From: Candidatus Aegiribacteria sp.
Lineage (GTDB): Bacteria > Fermentibacterota > Fermentibacteria > Fermentibacterales > JCC-6
Assembly: GCA_023138735.1 (NCBI GenBank)
Contig: JAGLOY010000100.1
Location: 1-42,015 of the forward strand
Reading direction: 5' to 3'
Length of the DNA stretch: 42,015 nucleotides
Shown here: in pieces, positions 1-8,937 of the stretch
Layout of the letters: every line of letters begins with the position of its first letter
Position numbering within the stretch: the first letter of the stretch is position 1
Notes under the pieces: model-generated
What the model saw: only the letters and a program-made list of their open reading frames with translations
The model's database searches: none
Told to the model about the DNA's origin: nothing
Made by a program: the position numbers and the translations under genes

Positions 1-57
1 AATGTTTAGATGTTAGGCCCGGCCCCGATCTTTCGATCTTTTCATCTTTCCATGTGT

Positions 58-85
58 TTGCATATTTTGTCAAAATGACTATATT
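58..85 (+). promoter_or_regulatory. Possible promoter for glnA
   Basis: TTGCAT at 58-63 and TATATT at 80-85 are separated by 16 bases, upstream of the glutamine synthetase start at 169. This is a visual match to the sigma70-type consensus only. The rest of 1-168 shows no gene I can support; short ORFs there look fortuitous. Confidence 0.3.
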
Positions 86-168
86 CTATGAGCGATATGT
101 AATTATCAGGCTTAAATACACGGATACTACTGAATATTCATGCAGAATGATAAGGAATAAGGGTGCAT

Positions 169-1500
169 ATGTCAGTTCTAGCGAAATCAATCCTTGCCAG
201 ATGCGAAGAGCACAATGTTCATTTTCTCCGTCTTCAGTTCACAGATATCGACGGTATAATCAAGAACGTTGAAGTACCTGAAAGTCAGTTCGAGAAAGCA
301 CTTGATGGACGGGTAATGTTCGACGGTTCTTCAATAGAGGGTTTCACGAGAATTGAAGAGTCGGACATGGTCCTGATCCCCGATCTCGAAACATTTGCAG
401 TGTTTCCATGGGTTACCGAGCATGGAAGGGTCGGCCGATTGGTGTGTGACGTTGTGAACCCTGACGGCAGCCCTTTTCCCGGTTGCCCGCGGACACTGCT
501 TAAAAGGCAGGTTGAACGGGCAAGGAAAATGGGTTACAACGTAATGGCCGGTCCTGAAGCGGAATTTTTCCTTTTTCAGGTAGATGCCTCAGGTAATCCT
601 GTTACTGAAACGCACGACAAGGGAAGTTATTTTGATCTCTCACCCGTGGACAGGGGAGAGGAAGCAAGGCGGGACGTTGCCCTGGTGCTGGAATCGATGG
701 GATACGAAGTTGAGGCAGCGCACCACGAGGTTGCTCCAGGGCAGCATGAAATCGATTTCAAGTATGCGGACGCTGTAAAGACAGCCGACAATATCGTTAC
801 TTTCAGATTCGTGGTTAAGAAAGTAGCCCTTTCCCACGGGCTTCATGCAACATTCATGCCCAAACCGCTTTCCGACGTTAACGGATCAGGAATGCACATG
901 AATATGTCTCTTTTTACACTCTCGGGAGAAAATGCATTTGATGACCCGGAAGGAGCGGACGGATTGTCATCGTGTGCAAGAGGTTTCATTGCAGGTCTTC
1001 TTAAGCATGCAAGGGCGTTTGTTGCTGTTACCAATCCTCTTGTTAATTCGTACAAAAGGCTTGTGCCTGGTCACGAGGCTCCGATAAACGTTGCCTGGTC
1101 CGAGAAGAATCGCTCTCCGCTGATACGAGTACCGGCGAGAAAGGGAATCGAAGCCAGGTGTGAAGTAAGAGTACCGGATCCATCATGTAACCCATACCTG
1201 GCACTTACGGCCCTTCTGGCTGCGGGTCTGGACGGGATAGAAAAAGGAGTGGACTGCGGCAGGCCCGTAAATGAGAACATTTTCAATATGAGCAAACGGG
1301 AGAAGAGCAGGCGAAAGATCGTCCATCTGCCGTCCAGCCTCTTTGATGCACTGAATTACCTTGAAAAGGATGATGTAATCATAAATGCCCTTGGTGAACA
1401 TATTTACGAGCATTTCATGTTTAACAAGAGAAGGGAATGGGAAGAGTATATCAAGGTTATCCATCACTGGGAGATCGAAAGGTATCTGGAGAGGTACTAG
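169..1500 (+). CDS. glnA: Type I glutamine synthetase (GSI-alpha-like)
   Basis: Cytoplasmic glutamine synthetase, ATP-dependent amidation of glutamate with ammonia. Family motifs appear in order: DGSSIEGF latch, PEAEFFLF metal-binding segment, HHEVAPGQHEI, NGSGMHMN, YKRLVPGHEAP, and the arginine-containing EVRVPDPSCNPYLA. At 443 aa it has the short GSI-alpha length. The region that carries the adenylylated Tyr in GSI-beta reads ENIFNMS, with Phe instead of Tyr, so GlnE-type adenylylation is not expected. I chose the ATG at 169 because AAGGAA at 152-157 is well placed for it; a GTG two codons upstream (163) is also in frame. The gene converges on the phosphatase gene so tightly that the two stop codons share the bases CTAG. 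Confidence 0.96.
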   Translation: MSVLAKSILARCEEHNVHFLRLQFTDIDGIIKNVEVPESQFEKALDGRVMFDGSSIEGFTRIEESDMVLIPDLETFAVFPWVTEHGRVGRLVCDVVNPDGSPFPGCPRTLLKRQVERARKMGYNVMAGPEAEFFLFQVDASGNPVTETHDKGSYFDLSPVDRGEEARRDVALVLESMGYEVEAAHHEVAPGQHEIDFKYADAVKTADNIVTFRFVVKKVALSHGLHATFMPKPLSDVNGSGMHMNMSLFTLSGENAFDDPEGADGLSSCARGFIAGLLKHARAFVAVTNPLVNSYKRLVPGHEAPINVAWSEKNRSPLIRVPARKGIEARCEVRVPDPSCNPYLALTALLAAGLDGIEKGVDCGRPVNENIFNMSKREKSRRKIVHLPSSLFDALNYLEKDDVIINALGEHIYEHFMFNKRREWEEYIKVIHHWEIERYLERY

Positions 1501-2570
1501 ACCTGTTGGAGCGGTGATTCCAGAAGTCTGATTTCCTCTCCTGCCCTGAGTTCAGATGTGCTTTCGTAAGCTGTTTTCAGATCAAGGGCAAGATATGATT
1601 TCTCTGCGGGTTCTGAACCGTAGCTGGTTGCCAGAATGATCTGTTGCCCTCCGTAGTCTCCAACATTGTCACGAATTAACTCTTCAGGCAGATATCGAAG
1701 CGGTGTATGACCGGATACGACCAGGCTCGAACCGTTCATCCGATGCAGAAAGGTTGAAAGGTCCCCGGTATCGTATCCATCCTTCCTTACTTCCACCGGT
1801 CTGCTCCAAAGGATCTCTTGAACGACGGTGTCGTTCAGAGCGATAATATCCTTCGGGTAACTCAATGATTCCGAGGGTCCCGCATGAATGCCGACTATGC
1901 CGTTTTCCGTTATTACAGCCACGGGTAATTCTTTTAGATACCTGTACCTGTCATCGTTCATTCTGTTTACAAAATTGAATTGCTGATAGTAAGATCCGCG
2001 CTCACCGCTGAACAGGTTCTTCACAACCTGCTGCTGATTTGACGGTGTCATCGATTCATCTGCAATCAGTTTCTCGTAGATGCTGACGCATCTGTTCTCA
2101 TGATTACCCTGTATGTAAAGGAAGCGATCGCCCTGTTCATCCAGGTTATTCTGGATTTCACGAATTCGTTCAATAATCCTTGTATCACCGTCATCTTCTG
2201 CGGAGGTGTCTCCCGGTTTCCTGTCCACTACGTCTCCCATGATGAGACCGTAGACATCATCCCCGTTTCTCAGGCTTTCGACAATACGGGTTCGCTCAAG
2301 CCACATCTCAAAATCCGCATACCTTGTATGGAAATCCGATGCTACGAAAAGTTTACCGTTACCAGGCAGAAACACAAGTCCCCCATTTCGAAGGATCCTT
2401 CCCGAACTGACCTGTTCGGGGAGATTGGTTCCAAGAGATGATGCGAATCCCCGGCCCCACAGGTTCAGTAGAAGAAGACCTCCTATTGAAGCACTTGCTC
2501 TGATGAATTCCCTTCTTGTCACCTGTTTATCCAGAAGGGAAACACGATCTTTTTGATTAATGTTCCTCAT
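1497..2570 (-). CDS. Tat-exported PPP-like calcineurin-fold phosphoesterase
   Basis: 357-aa metallophosphoesterase. The N-terminus has a twin-arginine signal (TRREFIRAS, Arg19-Arg20) followed by a hydrophobic stretch, so export of the folded enzyme by Tat is predicted. Signature metal ligands of the PPP/calcineurin fold are present in order: SDFH, GDVVDRK, GNHENR, then IHAGP and SGHTP. This resembles bacterial Shewanella-like or diadenosine-tetraphosphatase-type PPP enzymes. The substrate cannot be read from sequence. The gene begins 4 bp after the stop of the large cyclase gene and has a poor ribosome site, which suggests translational coupling in a two-gene operon. Its stop overlaps the glnA stop. 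Confidence 0.85.
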   Translation of the reverse strand: MRNINQKDRVSLLDKQVTRREFIRASASIGGLLLLNLWGRGFASSLGTNLPEQVSSGRILRNGGLVFLPGNGKLFVASDFHTRYADFEMWLERTRIVESLRNGDDVYGLIMGDVVDRKPGDTSAEDDGDTRIIERIREIQNNLDEQGDRFLYIQGNHENRCVSIYEKLIADESMTPSNQQQVVKNLFSGERGSYYQQFNFVNRMNDDRYRYLKELPVAVITENGIVGIHAGPSESLSYPKDIIALNDTVVQEILWSRPVEVRKDGYDTGDLSTFLHRMNGSSLVVSGHTPLRYLPEELIRDNVGDYGGQQIILATSYGSEPAEKSYLALDLKTAYESTSELRAGEEIRLLESPLQQV

Positions 2571-2574
2571 GAAG

Positions 2575-5500
2575 TTAGATAATCAGAAGAAGCGCGCTGC
2601 GTTTATTGACGTGAATACCCATTTCCTTTTCCAGTTCGAGTGCCTTCGCCATTCTGTTCTTTTGCCTGTCTGATTCTTCCCCGGAGATGTTCTTCTTCAG
2701 GTCCAGCATACCGCAATATGAGATTAACGTATCAGCCAGAGCCGGTTTCATGCCGTAGTGTTCGAAGATCCCTATCGCCCTGTCGAATTCGATACTCCCC
2801 TTTTCGAACTCTTCAAGGGAGAAATACAGTTTTCCCTGAAGCTGATAAATTTTAGCTCTACCGGCAGTCATACCCATTTCCTCGACAAGATCATTCGCTT
2901 CTGCAATCATCTCGCTGATTCCGCCTGATCTGCCATTTTTCAAGTGAAGGTCTGACAGTGTGACAAGCACATCGAGCAACAGGCTTTTTGCGTGGATCTT
3001 TCTTGCCAGGATTTCCGCTTCTCTGAGCCTGTGCTCAGCAGTTACTTCATCCTCTTCCTCTATGGCAATCAGGCCGAGAAGTGCAAGTGAATATGCTTCC
3101 TCGCGTTCGTATGATTTCCCAGAAAGCTCCAGAGCTGTCTCTCCAAGCTCTCTCGCTTCATCTAATCTGCCCTTTGCCAGATGAAGCGCGCCAAGCTGAT
3201 GGCACGCTAAAATGATATCATGAACGGCGGGAAGCTCCTCAGCCTGAACTCTGTATTTCTCCGCAACTTCAAGTGCTTTGTCAAACAGTCCTGTCGAGCT
3301 GTAAACTTTGGACAGTTCTCCATAAGAAGTCATGACTATCAGTTTGTCACCAATCTCTTTTGAGGCGGTCAGCTGTTTGTTCAGGGAGTCAATCGCATCG
3401 GCGTACTCACCCAGTTTACTGGAAATCAGGCCTATATTGCCATAGGTTACGGCAATCTCCCTTTTCATATTGTGTTTCATAGCTATCTCAAGAGCCTTTA
3501 GATAGAACTTCCTGGCCTCGGCATAATCACCGTTGGCCCAGTGTACAGTAGCGATAGTGTTGTATGAGAAGCCGCGCTGATGGGCACACACAATCTCATC
3601 GCAGCCGCACAGATTCTCAGCAAGGTCCACCGCCTTAAGGGCTTTTTTCATGGCGAGTTCGTTATCACCCATGACGCAGTAAACCCATGCTCTGAAACAT
3701 TCTATCCGAACGAAAAGGATTTCATGTTTTCCAGGATTCTGAATGAGCATATCTTCGATATTGTCAAGTAATTCTATTGATCTGTCAACTTCTCCACGCG
3801 TGTAGTTTATATCAGCAATGGCCAATGAGACATCACCTGTCAGTTCTATTTCAGTGGTTGTCTCCAGGGCTTTCCTGTAATACTTCAAAGCTTCGTCATA
3901 GTTTCCCATTCTATCGTGGATCTTCCCGATATACCTGCAGCATTCTGCAAGCTGATCCGAAGTGCTGCTCAGGTGGCTCTCACTGATATCGGCAGCATCC
4001 TGAAAATGCTGTATGGCATTCAGATTCCTGTACTCAGCCCATGCCTTGCAACCCGCCATGTAACTGTATTTCAACGCTCTTTCCCATTCCTCCGATATTC
4101 TGAAATGACTGGCGAGTGAAGAACAGAGGGCTTCCAGGCTGTCCGGATACATTTCCTCCAGTACTGAGCCTATATCTCCATGGATTTTCTTCCTCCGTTT
4201 CCTCAGAATGGAATCGTAGGATACATCCTTGATCAGCGTATGGGAGAAAACGAACTCCATATGTTTCAGCTTTGACCTGTAGGTAAGACCCGCTTCGGTA
4301 CAATCCATGAGGTTATCATGAACATTTCTCATCAGGACCCTTCTGACGATTTCCTCTTCAAATCTGAAACCTGCAACGCTTCCAATTCTCAGGCATTCTT
4401 TCGCCTGCTTCTCCAGCCTGTCTATCCTCGCCATGATCATTGTGAAGACATTTCCGGGCAGTTTTTCATCGTTGTATTGAGCTGTCCTTTCCCAGAGATC
4501 ATCTTTGCGGCTGATAAGCTTTTCCTCAACAAGGTAAAGCAGGAACTGTGTCAGATAGAAGGGATTTCCATCGGCTCTTTCTCTGATAAGGGTATCTATA
4601 CATTTCTCAAGAGGTGTTCCATTAAGTATTTCAAGCATGAGCTCATCGGACGCTGAATTATCAAGGCCTTCCAGTAGCATTCTGCGAATGGGGACATCAT
4701 CCTGGTTGAAGAGTGTCCTTTCATCAGGTCTTTTTGAAATAACAAAGGAGATGTTCACATCTGAATATGCAAGCAGATGCCTGGCAATATATTCCACTGC
4801 CAGGATATCCACATCTGTGGAATGGTGGATATCTTCAAGAATTACGCACAATGGTTTGCTGCATGATCTGATCATCTCGCAGATACCGTCAAGAAGATTC
4901 TCCCTTCTCAATATAGGAGGCAGAGCATCGTAATCCGAACCGGGATAGCTCAGAGAAAAAAGCATTCTGCCCAGGAAAACTTCCCGCTTTGAAAGACTGC
5001 CTCCGGGATCACCCAGCTCGCTGATCAGATTTCGCAGTTTATTCTTTCTGGTTTCTCGCGGGTCACTTTCCAGCATTCCGGATATGTTTCCAATCAGTGA
5101 TGCAAAAAGGTCGTTTGTTTCGCTGTTTTCCGGTGAGGATCCATAGAGTACGTTGTAACTTTTCTCTATCAAGAGCTCCGAAAGCTTTTTCAGTAAACTC
5201 GTTTTACCTATGCCAGCACCACCTTGCACAACGATAACTGAGTTTTCGCCTGTAATTGTCGAGAGTATCCCGGAAAGCTCTTCTTCTCTGCCGACGAAGT
5301 GGTAACTGTCTCCCGGGTCGATTCTCCTTTCGATCGGCAGATAACGCTTGACAGGGCTTTCCTTACCCTTCAGATTGATACTTTTCATATTCTGGTATTT
5401 GTAGTTATTCCGGGATATTCTGAATACGTTGTCAGAAACGGCGATGGAACCTGATTCTGCAGAGTCTGCAAGCCTGGCAGCCGTATTCACGACATCTCCT

Positions 5501-6435
5501 ATGACGGTGTACTTTCTGCTCTCGACATCTCCTATTGCACCTGCGAAGGCAAAACCTTCATCTATCCCCGTCCTGATACTGAAAACACTCTGGCTTGAGA
5601 TGTACTGTCGAATTTCCAGGCTTGCCTGCACAGCGTGAAGGAGATCGTAACCGTACGAACGGGGGGCACCAAAGAGAAGAAAGAATCTGCTGCCTCCCAC
5701 AAGGTTATTATCAACCATCTGAACGATACCGCTGTTCCTTTGTGCGATGTCAGAAATACCAAGGTAGAGTTCCTGTATCTGTCTGTGGGGAGGCTCCTTT
5801 GCATCGTATCCTGTGAAATTGACGAATACTGCAGTAATTGAACGATGCTCTCCCTGAAGATTCTCAGTGCCCGGGATAATGAAAGAGCTGTCAGGTAAGT
5901 CCGGTAAGGTGTATTCATCGAGGACAACGGCCTCTTCTGATCTTACTGACACTGTTTCTCCGCTTACTGCAGCATCCTCCGCAGCGGCCATTTTCTCAAT
6001 GATATCACCGGCAAGGAATATATGAGCGCCTTTTTCATCCCCAATGATAAACTCTGTCCATGTACCGTATCCCAGGATGATCTTTATGCCAAGCCTGCAG
6101 ATACCGGCATCCGTTTTCAGGTTTTCAAAATGTACTATTTCAGTCATCATTTTTTCAGCACAGGCCGAGGAATCAGAGTTTTCTGAAAAGCGTACAAGCA
6201 TTGAATCTCCGGCGGAGGATATATTGATACCCCCATGTTCACGAACTATTCCGTACATTACCCTGAAGTACCGGTTGAGTATCTCCGTTAGGTCTTCAGT
6301 ACCTTTCTTACCATGAAGAGCGAGCTTCTCGGTCAGTTCAGTAAAACCGGATATGTCGGCAAACAGCAGGGACCCGCTGTACAGGTATTTCCCCTGCCTT
6401 ATGAGATCTATATCACCTGGAATGAATGGATTCAA
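2575..6435 (-). CDS. Tandem class III cyclase / AAA-type ATPase / TPR signalling protein (paralog A)
   Basis: 1286-aa cytoplasmic regulator. Two class III nucleotidyl cyclase domains (about 15-185 and 195-365) are followed by an NTPase domain starting FVGREEE (380), with Walker A GGAGIGKTS (405-413) and a later Walker B VILEDIH, and then a long TPR region. C1 keeps both metal aspartates (Asp27 in FADISGFT, Asp77 in SAGDS) but has Glu147/Ala151 where Asn/Arg belong. C2 lost the metal residues (Asn206, Ser249) but keeps Asn317 and Arg321 in GDVVNTAAR. The two domains therefore complement each other into one active site, as in mammalian soluble adenylyl cyclase. The usual adenine-selecting Lys is absent (Ser73), so cAMP as product is not assured. 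The start is TTG at 6435 with GAGGA upstream. It forms an operon with the downstream phosphatase. Confidence 0.9.
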   Translation of the reverse strand: MNPFIPGDIDLIRQGKYLYSGSLLFADISGFTELTEKLALHGKKGTEDLTEILNRYFRVMYGIVREHGGINISSAGDSMLVRFSENSDSSACAEKMMTEIVHFENLKTDAGICRLGIKIILGYGTWTEFIIGDEKGAHIFLAGDIIEKMAAAEDAAVSGETVSVRSEEAVVLDEYTLPDLPDSSFIIPGTENLQGEHRSITAVFVNFTGYDAKEPPHRQIQELYLGISDIAQRNSGIVQMVDNNLVGGSRFFLLFGAPRSYGYDLLHAVQASLEIRQYISSQSVFSIRTGIDEGFAFAGAIGDVESRKYTVIGDVVNTAARLADSAESGSIAVSDNVFRISRNNYKYQNMKSINLKGKESPVKRYLPIERRIDPGDSYHFVGREEELSGILSTITGENSVIVVQGGAGIGKTSLLKKLSELLIEKSYNVLYGSSPENSETNDLFASLIGNISGMLESDPRETRKNKLRNLISELGDPGGSLSKREVFLGRMLFSLSYPGSDYDALPPILRRENLLDGICEMIRSCSKPLCVILEDIHHSTDVDILAVEYIARHLLAYSDVNISFVISKRPDERTLFNQDDVPIRRMLLEGLDNSASDELMLEILNGTPLEKCIDTLIRERADGNPFYLTQFLLYLVEEKLISRKDDLWERTAQYNDEKLPGNVFTMIMARIDRLEKQAKECLRIGSVAGFRFEEEIVRRVLMRNVHDNLMDCTEAGLTYRSKLKHMEFVFSHTLIKDVSYDSILRKRRKKIHGDIGSVLEEMYPDSLEALCSSLASHFRISEEWERALKYSYMAGCKAWAEYRNLNAIQHFQDAADISESHLSSTSDQLAECCRYIGKIHDRMGNYDEALKYYRKALETTTEIELTGDVSLAIADINYTRGEVDRSIELLDNIEDMLIQNPGKHEILFVRIECFRAWVYCVMGDNELAMKKALKAVDLAENLCGCDEIVCAHQRGFSYNTIATVHWANGDYAEARKFYLKALEIAMKHNMKREIAVTYGNIGLISSKLGEYADAIDSLNKQLTASKEIGDKLIVMTSYGELSKVYSSTGLFDKALEVAEKYRVQAEELPAVHDIILACHQLGALHLAKGRLDEARELGETALELSGKSYEREEAYSLALLGLIAIEEEDEVTAEHRLREAEILARKIHAKSLLLDVLVTLSDLHLKNGRSGGISEMIAEANDLVEEMGMTAGRAKIYQLQGKLYFSLEEFEKGSIEFDRAIGIFEHYGMKPALADTLISYCGMLDLKKNISGEESDRQKNRMAKALELEKEMGIHVNKRSALLLII

Positions 6436-6608
6436 TTTGCTGATCCTCTGGTTAGCATCAAGTGACTTGCATTAAGTACTGGAAAAGTGTTCCCTGCCGG
6501 TATCAATGTTAGATTGAATATAACCTTTGAGGGACTGCGGTAGGAAAGTGAGATTGCTTACCACTTTGCTACAGAGGTTAACCGGTATATCTTTACACAG
6601 GAGGGTAA

Positions 6609-7133
6609 ATGAAGGGAAAATTTCAACTCTACACTGGAAACGGTAAGGGTAAGACCACCGCAGCCCTTGGCCTGGCAGTACGAGCCGCATGCGCGGGCAT
6701 GAAAGTTTACATCGGGCAGTTCATGAAGGGACAGGATTACTCTGAGCTCTGCCTGCCTGATCATTTCCCTGGAGTAATCACCATGGAACAGTACGGTACC
6801 ACCAGGCTTATATGCAAGGGAGAGGAGCCCTCGGAGGACGATATGCGATCCGCCGCAGCCGGTCTTGATAAAATTAAAACCATGATGGTTTCGGGGGATT
6901 ATGATCTTGTTATTGCGGACGAACTTAACGTTACTGTTCACATGGGGATTCTTAGTGAGAACGATGTTATGGATTTCATTTGTCAGCGGCCGGGTAATGT
7001 AGAGCTTGTGCTTACAGGGCGTTACGCCCCGGAGAGTTTTATTGGGGCAGCTGACCTTGTTACGGAAATGAGGGAAGTTAAGCATTACTTCGCTACAGAG
7101 AACCTGCTGGCCCGCAAAGGCATCGAATCGTAG
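6609..7133 (+). CDS. cobO: Cob(I)yrinic acid a,c-diamide / corrinoid adenosyltransferase (CobA/BtuR type)
   Basis: 174-aa corrinoid adenosyltransferase that transfers adenosyl from ATP to reduced corrinoid to make coenzyme B12. The N-terminal P-loop GNGKGKTTAALG (about residues 10-21) is the modified Walker A of the family. IGQFMKG, the acidic LVIADELN segment, VELVLTGR and the terminal DLVTEMREVKHYF also match. AGGAGGG sits just before the ATG. The gene is divergent from the cyclase operon, with no cobalamin-biosynthesis neighbours, so a salvage role is plausible. I saw no cobalamin riboswitch in the 170-bp upstream region. Confidence 0.95.
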   Translation: MKGKFQLYTGNGKGKTTAALGLAVRAACAGMKVYIGQFMKGQDYSELCLPDHFPGVITMEQYGTTRLICKGEEPSEDDMRSAAAGLDKIKTMMVSGDYDLVIADELNVTVHMGILSENDVMDFICQRPGNVELVLTGRYAPESFIGAADLVTEMREVKHYFATENLLARKGIES

Positions 7134-7213
7134 GGCCGAACCGCAGTGTCGAGTTTTTCATTTAGCGTTTAGAATACTTTATTTAACTCTATCAATTCAG
7201 TAAGGAGAATATT

Positions 7214-7777
7214 ATGAGAATCGCTATCATGTTCCTTGTTCTGCTGACAGCGCTGGCTGTGTCATCGGAAAGAAGTGATCTTGAAGTTTCAATCGGCGGG
7301 GGAGTCTGGATGCCATCCCTTTTCGATTCAGATGCCGGGTTATCGCCCGGACCTGCAGTAGTTGTATCGCTGCAGATTCCTCCTTCACTTGGAAACTGTT
7401 TCATTATTGAGGCTTCCTACCTGAGCGCGGGTACTGACAGCGATAACTGGGGTGCGGTAACCGGCATACCTTTGACAGTGGGCTACAGGATGTACCCCTT
7501 CTATCGAAGATATGCAGGTCCCCGCGGAATTGAACCGCTGCTTGGGATATACGGTGGTGGAATGCTTCTCTGGGACAGCCCGGAGGGTAGCCAGGACAAA
7601 ACCAGTACCGGAGCCGGCATTATCGGAGCTGAACTTGGCGCAAGGATAAATGTTGGGGAGTCGGCTTCAATCGATATCGTCGTTACCCCCGAATGGGTAA
7701 GTGCTGGTTCCGCTCTGGGCGGGGAAACGGGAAAGGATCTGTCAGGTCTTCAGATAACTGCATCAATAGCATTCTGA
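7214..7777 (+). CDS. Small predicted outer-membrane beta-barrel protein
   Basis: 187-aa exported protein. The first ~18 residues form a signal peptide (MRIAIMFLVLLTALAVSS). The mature part is rich in alternating hydrophobic/polar beta strands and glycines (for example GIEPLLGIYGGGMLLW, GAGIIGAELGARINVG) and ends in a C-terminal Phe (ITASIAF), the terminal aromatic typical of outer-membrane barrels. The length suits an 8-strand barrel of the OmpW/OprF-N type. A good ribosome site (AAGGAG) precedes the ATG. It is flanked by cobO and convergent rlmN. No specific function is recognised. Confidence 0.75.
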   Translation: MRIAIMFLVLLTALAVSSERSDLEVSIGGGVWMPSLFDSDAGLSPGPAVVVSLQIPPSLGNCFIIEASYLSAGTDSDNWGAVTGIPLTVGYRMYPFYRRYAGPRGIEPLLGIYGGGMLLWDSPEGSQDKTSTGAGIIGAELGARINVGESASIDIVVTPEWVSAGSALGGETGKDLSGLQITASIAF

Positions 7778-7796
7778 CCCGGGAAAGAACGTCCGG

Positions 7797-8855
7797 TTAA
7801 TCGTTTCGCGCAGCAGGTCCAAGCTGACCGCAGGCAGCTGCAATGTCACTTCCTCTGGACCGCCTCAGCATAACTGCCTGACATCTGGGATAAAGGTAGC
7901 GCATGAATCTGTTTACCGATTCAGCTTCGGGTCTTCTGTACTGAGCCCCTTCTACAGGATTGTAAACCAGCAGGTTTATCTTGCACTCAATATCACCGGT
8001 GAATTCCGCAAGGGCGGAGGCCTCTTCACGTGTGTCATTAATGCCTGCGATTAAACAGTACTCAATGGTTATCCTTCTGCCTTTGCGGCTTATGTAGTCC
8101 TTCATTGCCTTTTTTAGCTCCCGAAGCGGCAGAGTCTTTGATACCGGCACCAGCTTCAACCGTGTGCTTTCAACAGCACTATGAAGCGAGACAGCCAATC
8201 CGTACTGATCATCCAGCTGCGTAAGTTTTTCTATACCGCCGGGAATGCCAACGGTCGAAATGGTTATTTTCCTTGCACCGATGCATATCCCTCTGTCATC
8301 ACTTATTATGGAAAGGGCATCGCGCAGAGCAGGGAAATTATCCATAGGCTCGCCCATGCCCATGAAGACCACGTTGCTTATCCGATCATCGGTACCGTTC
8401 TGAAGACCGTAGAGCTGAGCCACGATTTCATCGGTTCGAAGGTTACGCCTGAAACCTCCCCTTCCCGTCTGGCAGAAAGTGCAGCCGCATCTGCACCCCG
8501 CCTGTGTTGATATACATGCTGTCAGTCTCGGGGGATCCGGGATAAGTACAGATTCGATTACTTCCCCGTCATCCAGCGTAAAGGAATACTTCACAGTTCC
8601 ATCATCTGCAGTTATGGTATTGCAGGTTTCAAGTGCAGTTATCTCACAGATCTCTTCAAACCGGTTTCTTGCGGATAATGAAATATCGGTCATCTGATGA
8701 AATGAGTTCACCCTCCTCAGGTGTATCCAGGAGAAAAGCTGCTGTGCTCTGTAAGGCTTCATTCCCAGATCAAAAGTAACCCATTTTTTCAACTCAGGGT
8801 AGGTTAATCCGGATATCTTCACCATGTGCTCTTTTAAGCTGCCGTTCGTCTGCAT
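7797..8855 (-). CDS. rlmN: 23S rRNA (adenine(2503)-C2)-methyltransferase RlmN
   Basis: 352-aa radical SAM methyltransferase acting on A2503 of 23S rRNA (and in some bacteria A37 of certain tRNAs). The cluster-binding CxxxCxxC is in AGCRCGCTFCQTGRGG. Further family signatures are NVVFMGMGEPMDN, TISTVGI, AVSLHSA, EYCLIAGIND, and the C-terminal catalytic Cys in AAACGQLG. The reading frame is open upstream to 8951, but I prefer the ATG at 8855. A GAAGGGAAA ribosome site precedes it, and the longer form would overlap the divergent mtnP gene and add residues not found in the family. Confidence 0.95.
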   Translation of the reverse strand: MQTNGSLKEHMVKISGLTYPELKKWVTFDLGMKPYRAQQLFSWIHLRRVNSFHQMTDISLSARNRFEEICEITALETCNTITADDGTVKYSFTLDDGEVIESVLIPDPPRLTACISTQAGCRCGCTFCQTGRGGFRRNLRTDEIVAQLYGLQNGTDDRISNVVFMGMGEPMDNFPALRDALSIISDDRGICIGARKITISTVGIPGGIEKLTQLDDQYGLAVSLHSAVESTRLKLVPVSKTLPLRELKKAMKDYISRKGRRITIEYCLIAGINDTREEASALAEFTGDIECKINLLVYNPVEGAQYRRPEAESVNRFMRYLYPRCQAVMLRRSRGSDIAAACGQLGPAARND

Positions 8856-8894
8856 GCAGGATTTCCCTTCGACCGTTGATGAGTGAGTATATAT

Positions 8895-8924
8895 ATAATA
8901 CATGTACTTTGGCAGTTTACTCAA
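8895..8924 (-). promoter_or_regulatory. Likely rlmN promoter in the rlmN/mtnP divergent gap
   Basis: Read on the minus strand, TTGAGT (8924-8919) and TATTAT (8900-8895) are spaced 18 bases, about 40 bp before the rlmN ATG. The same AT-rich block (TATATATATAATA) may serve mtnP on the other strand, but no well-spaced -35 is evident there. Confidence 0.45.
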
Positions 8925-8937
8925 TGAGGAGATAACA

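Noticed and set aside
6436-6608. Cobalamin riboswitch upstream of cobO
   Set aside because: The gap is too short for the full element and I see no B12-box sequence.
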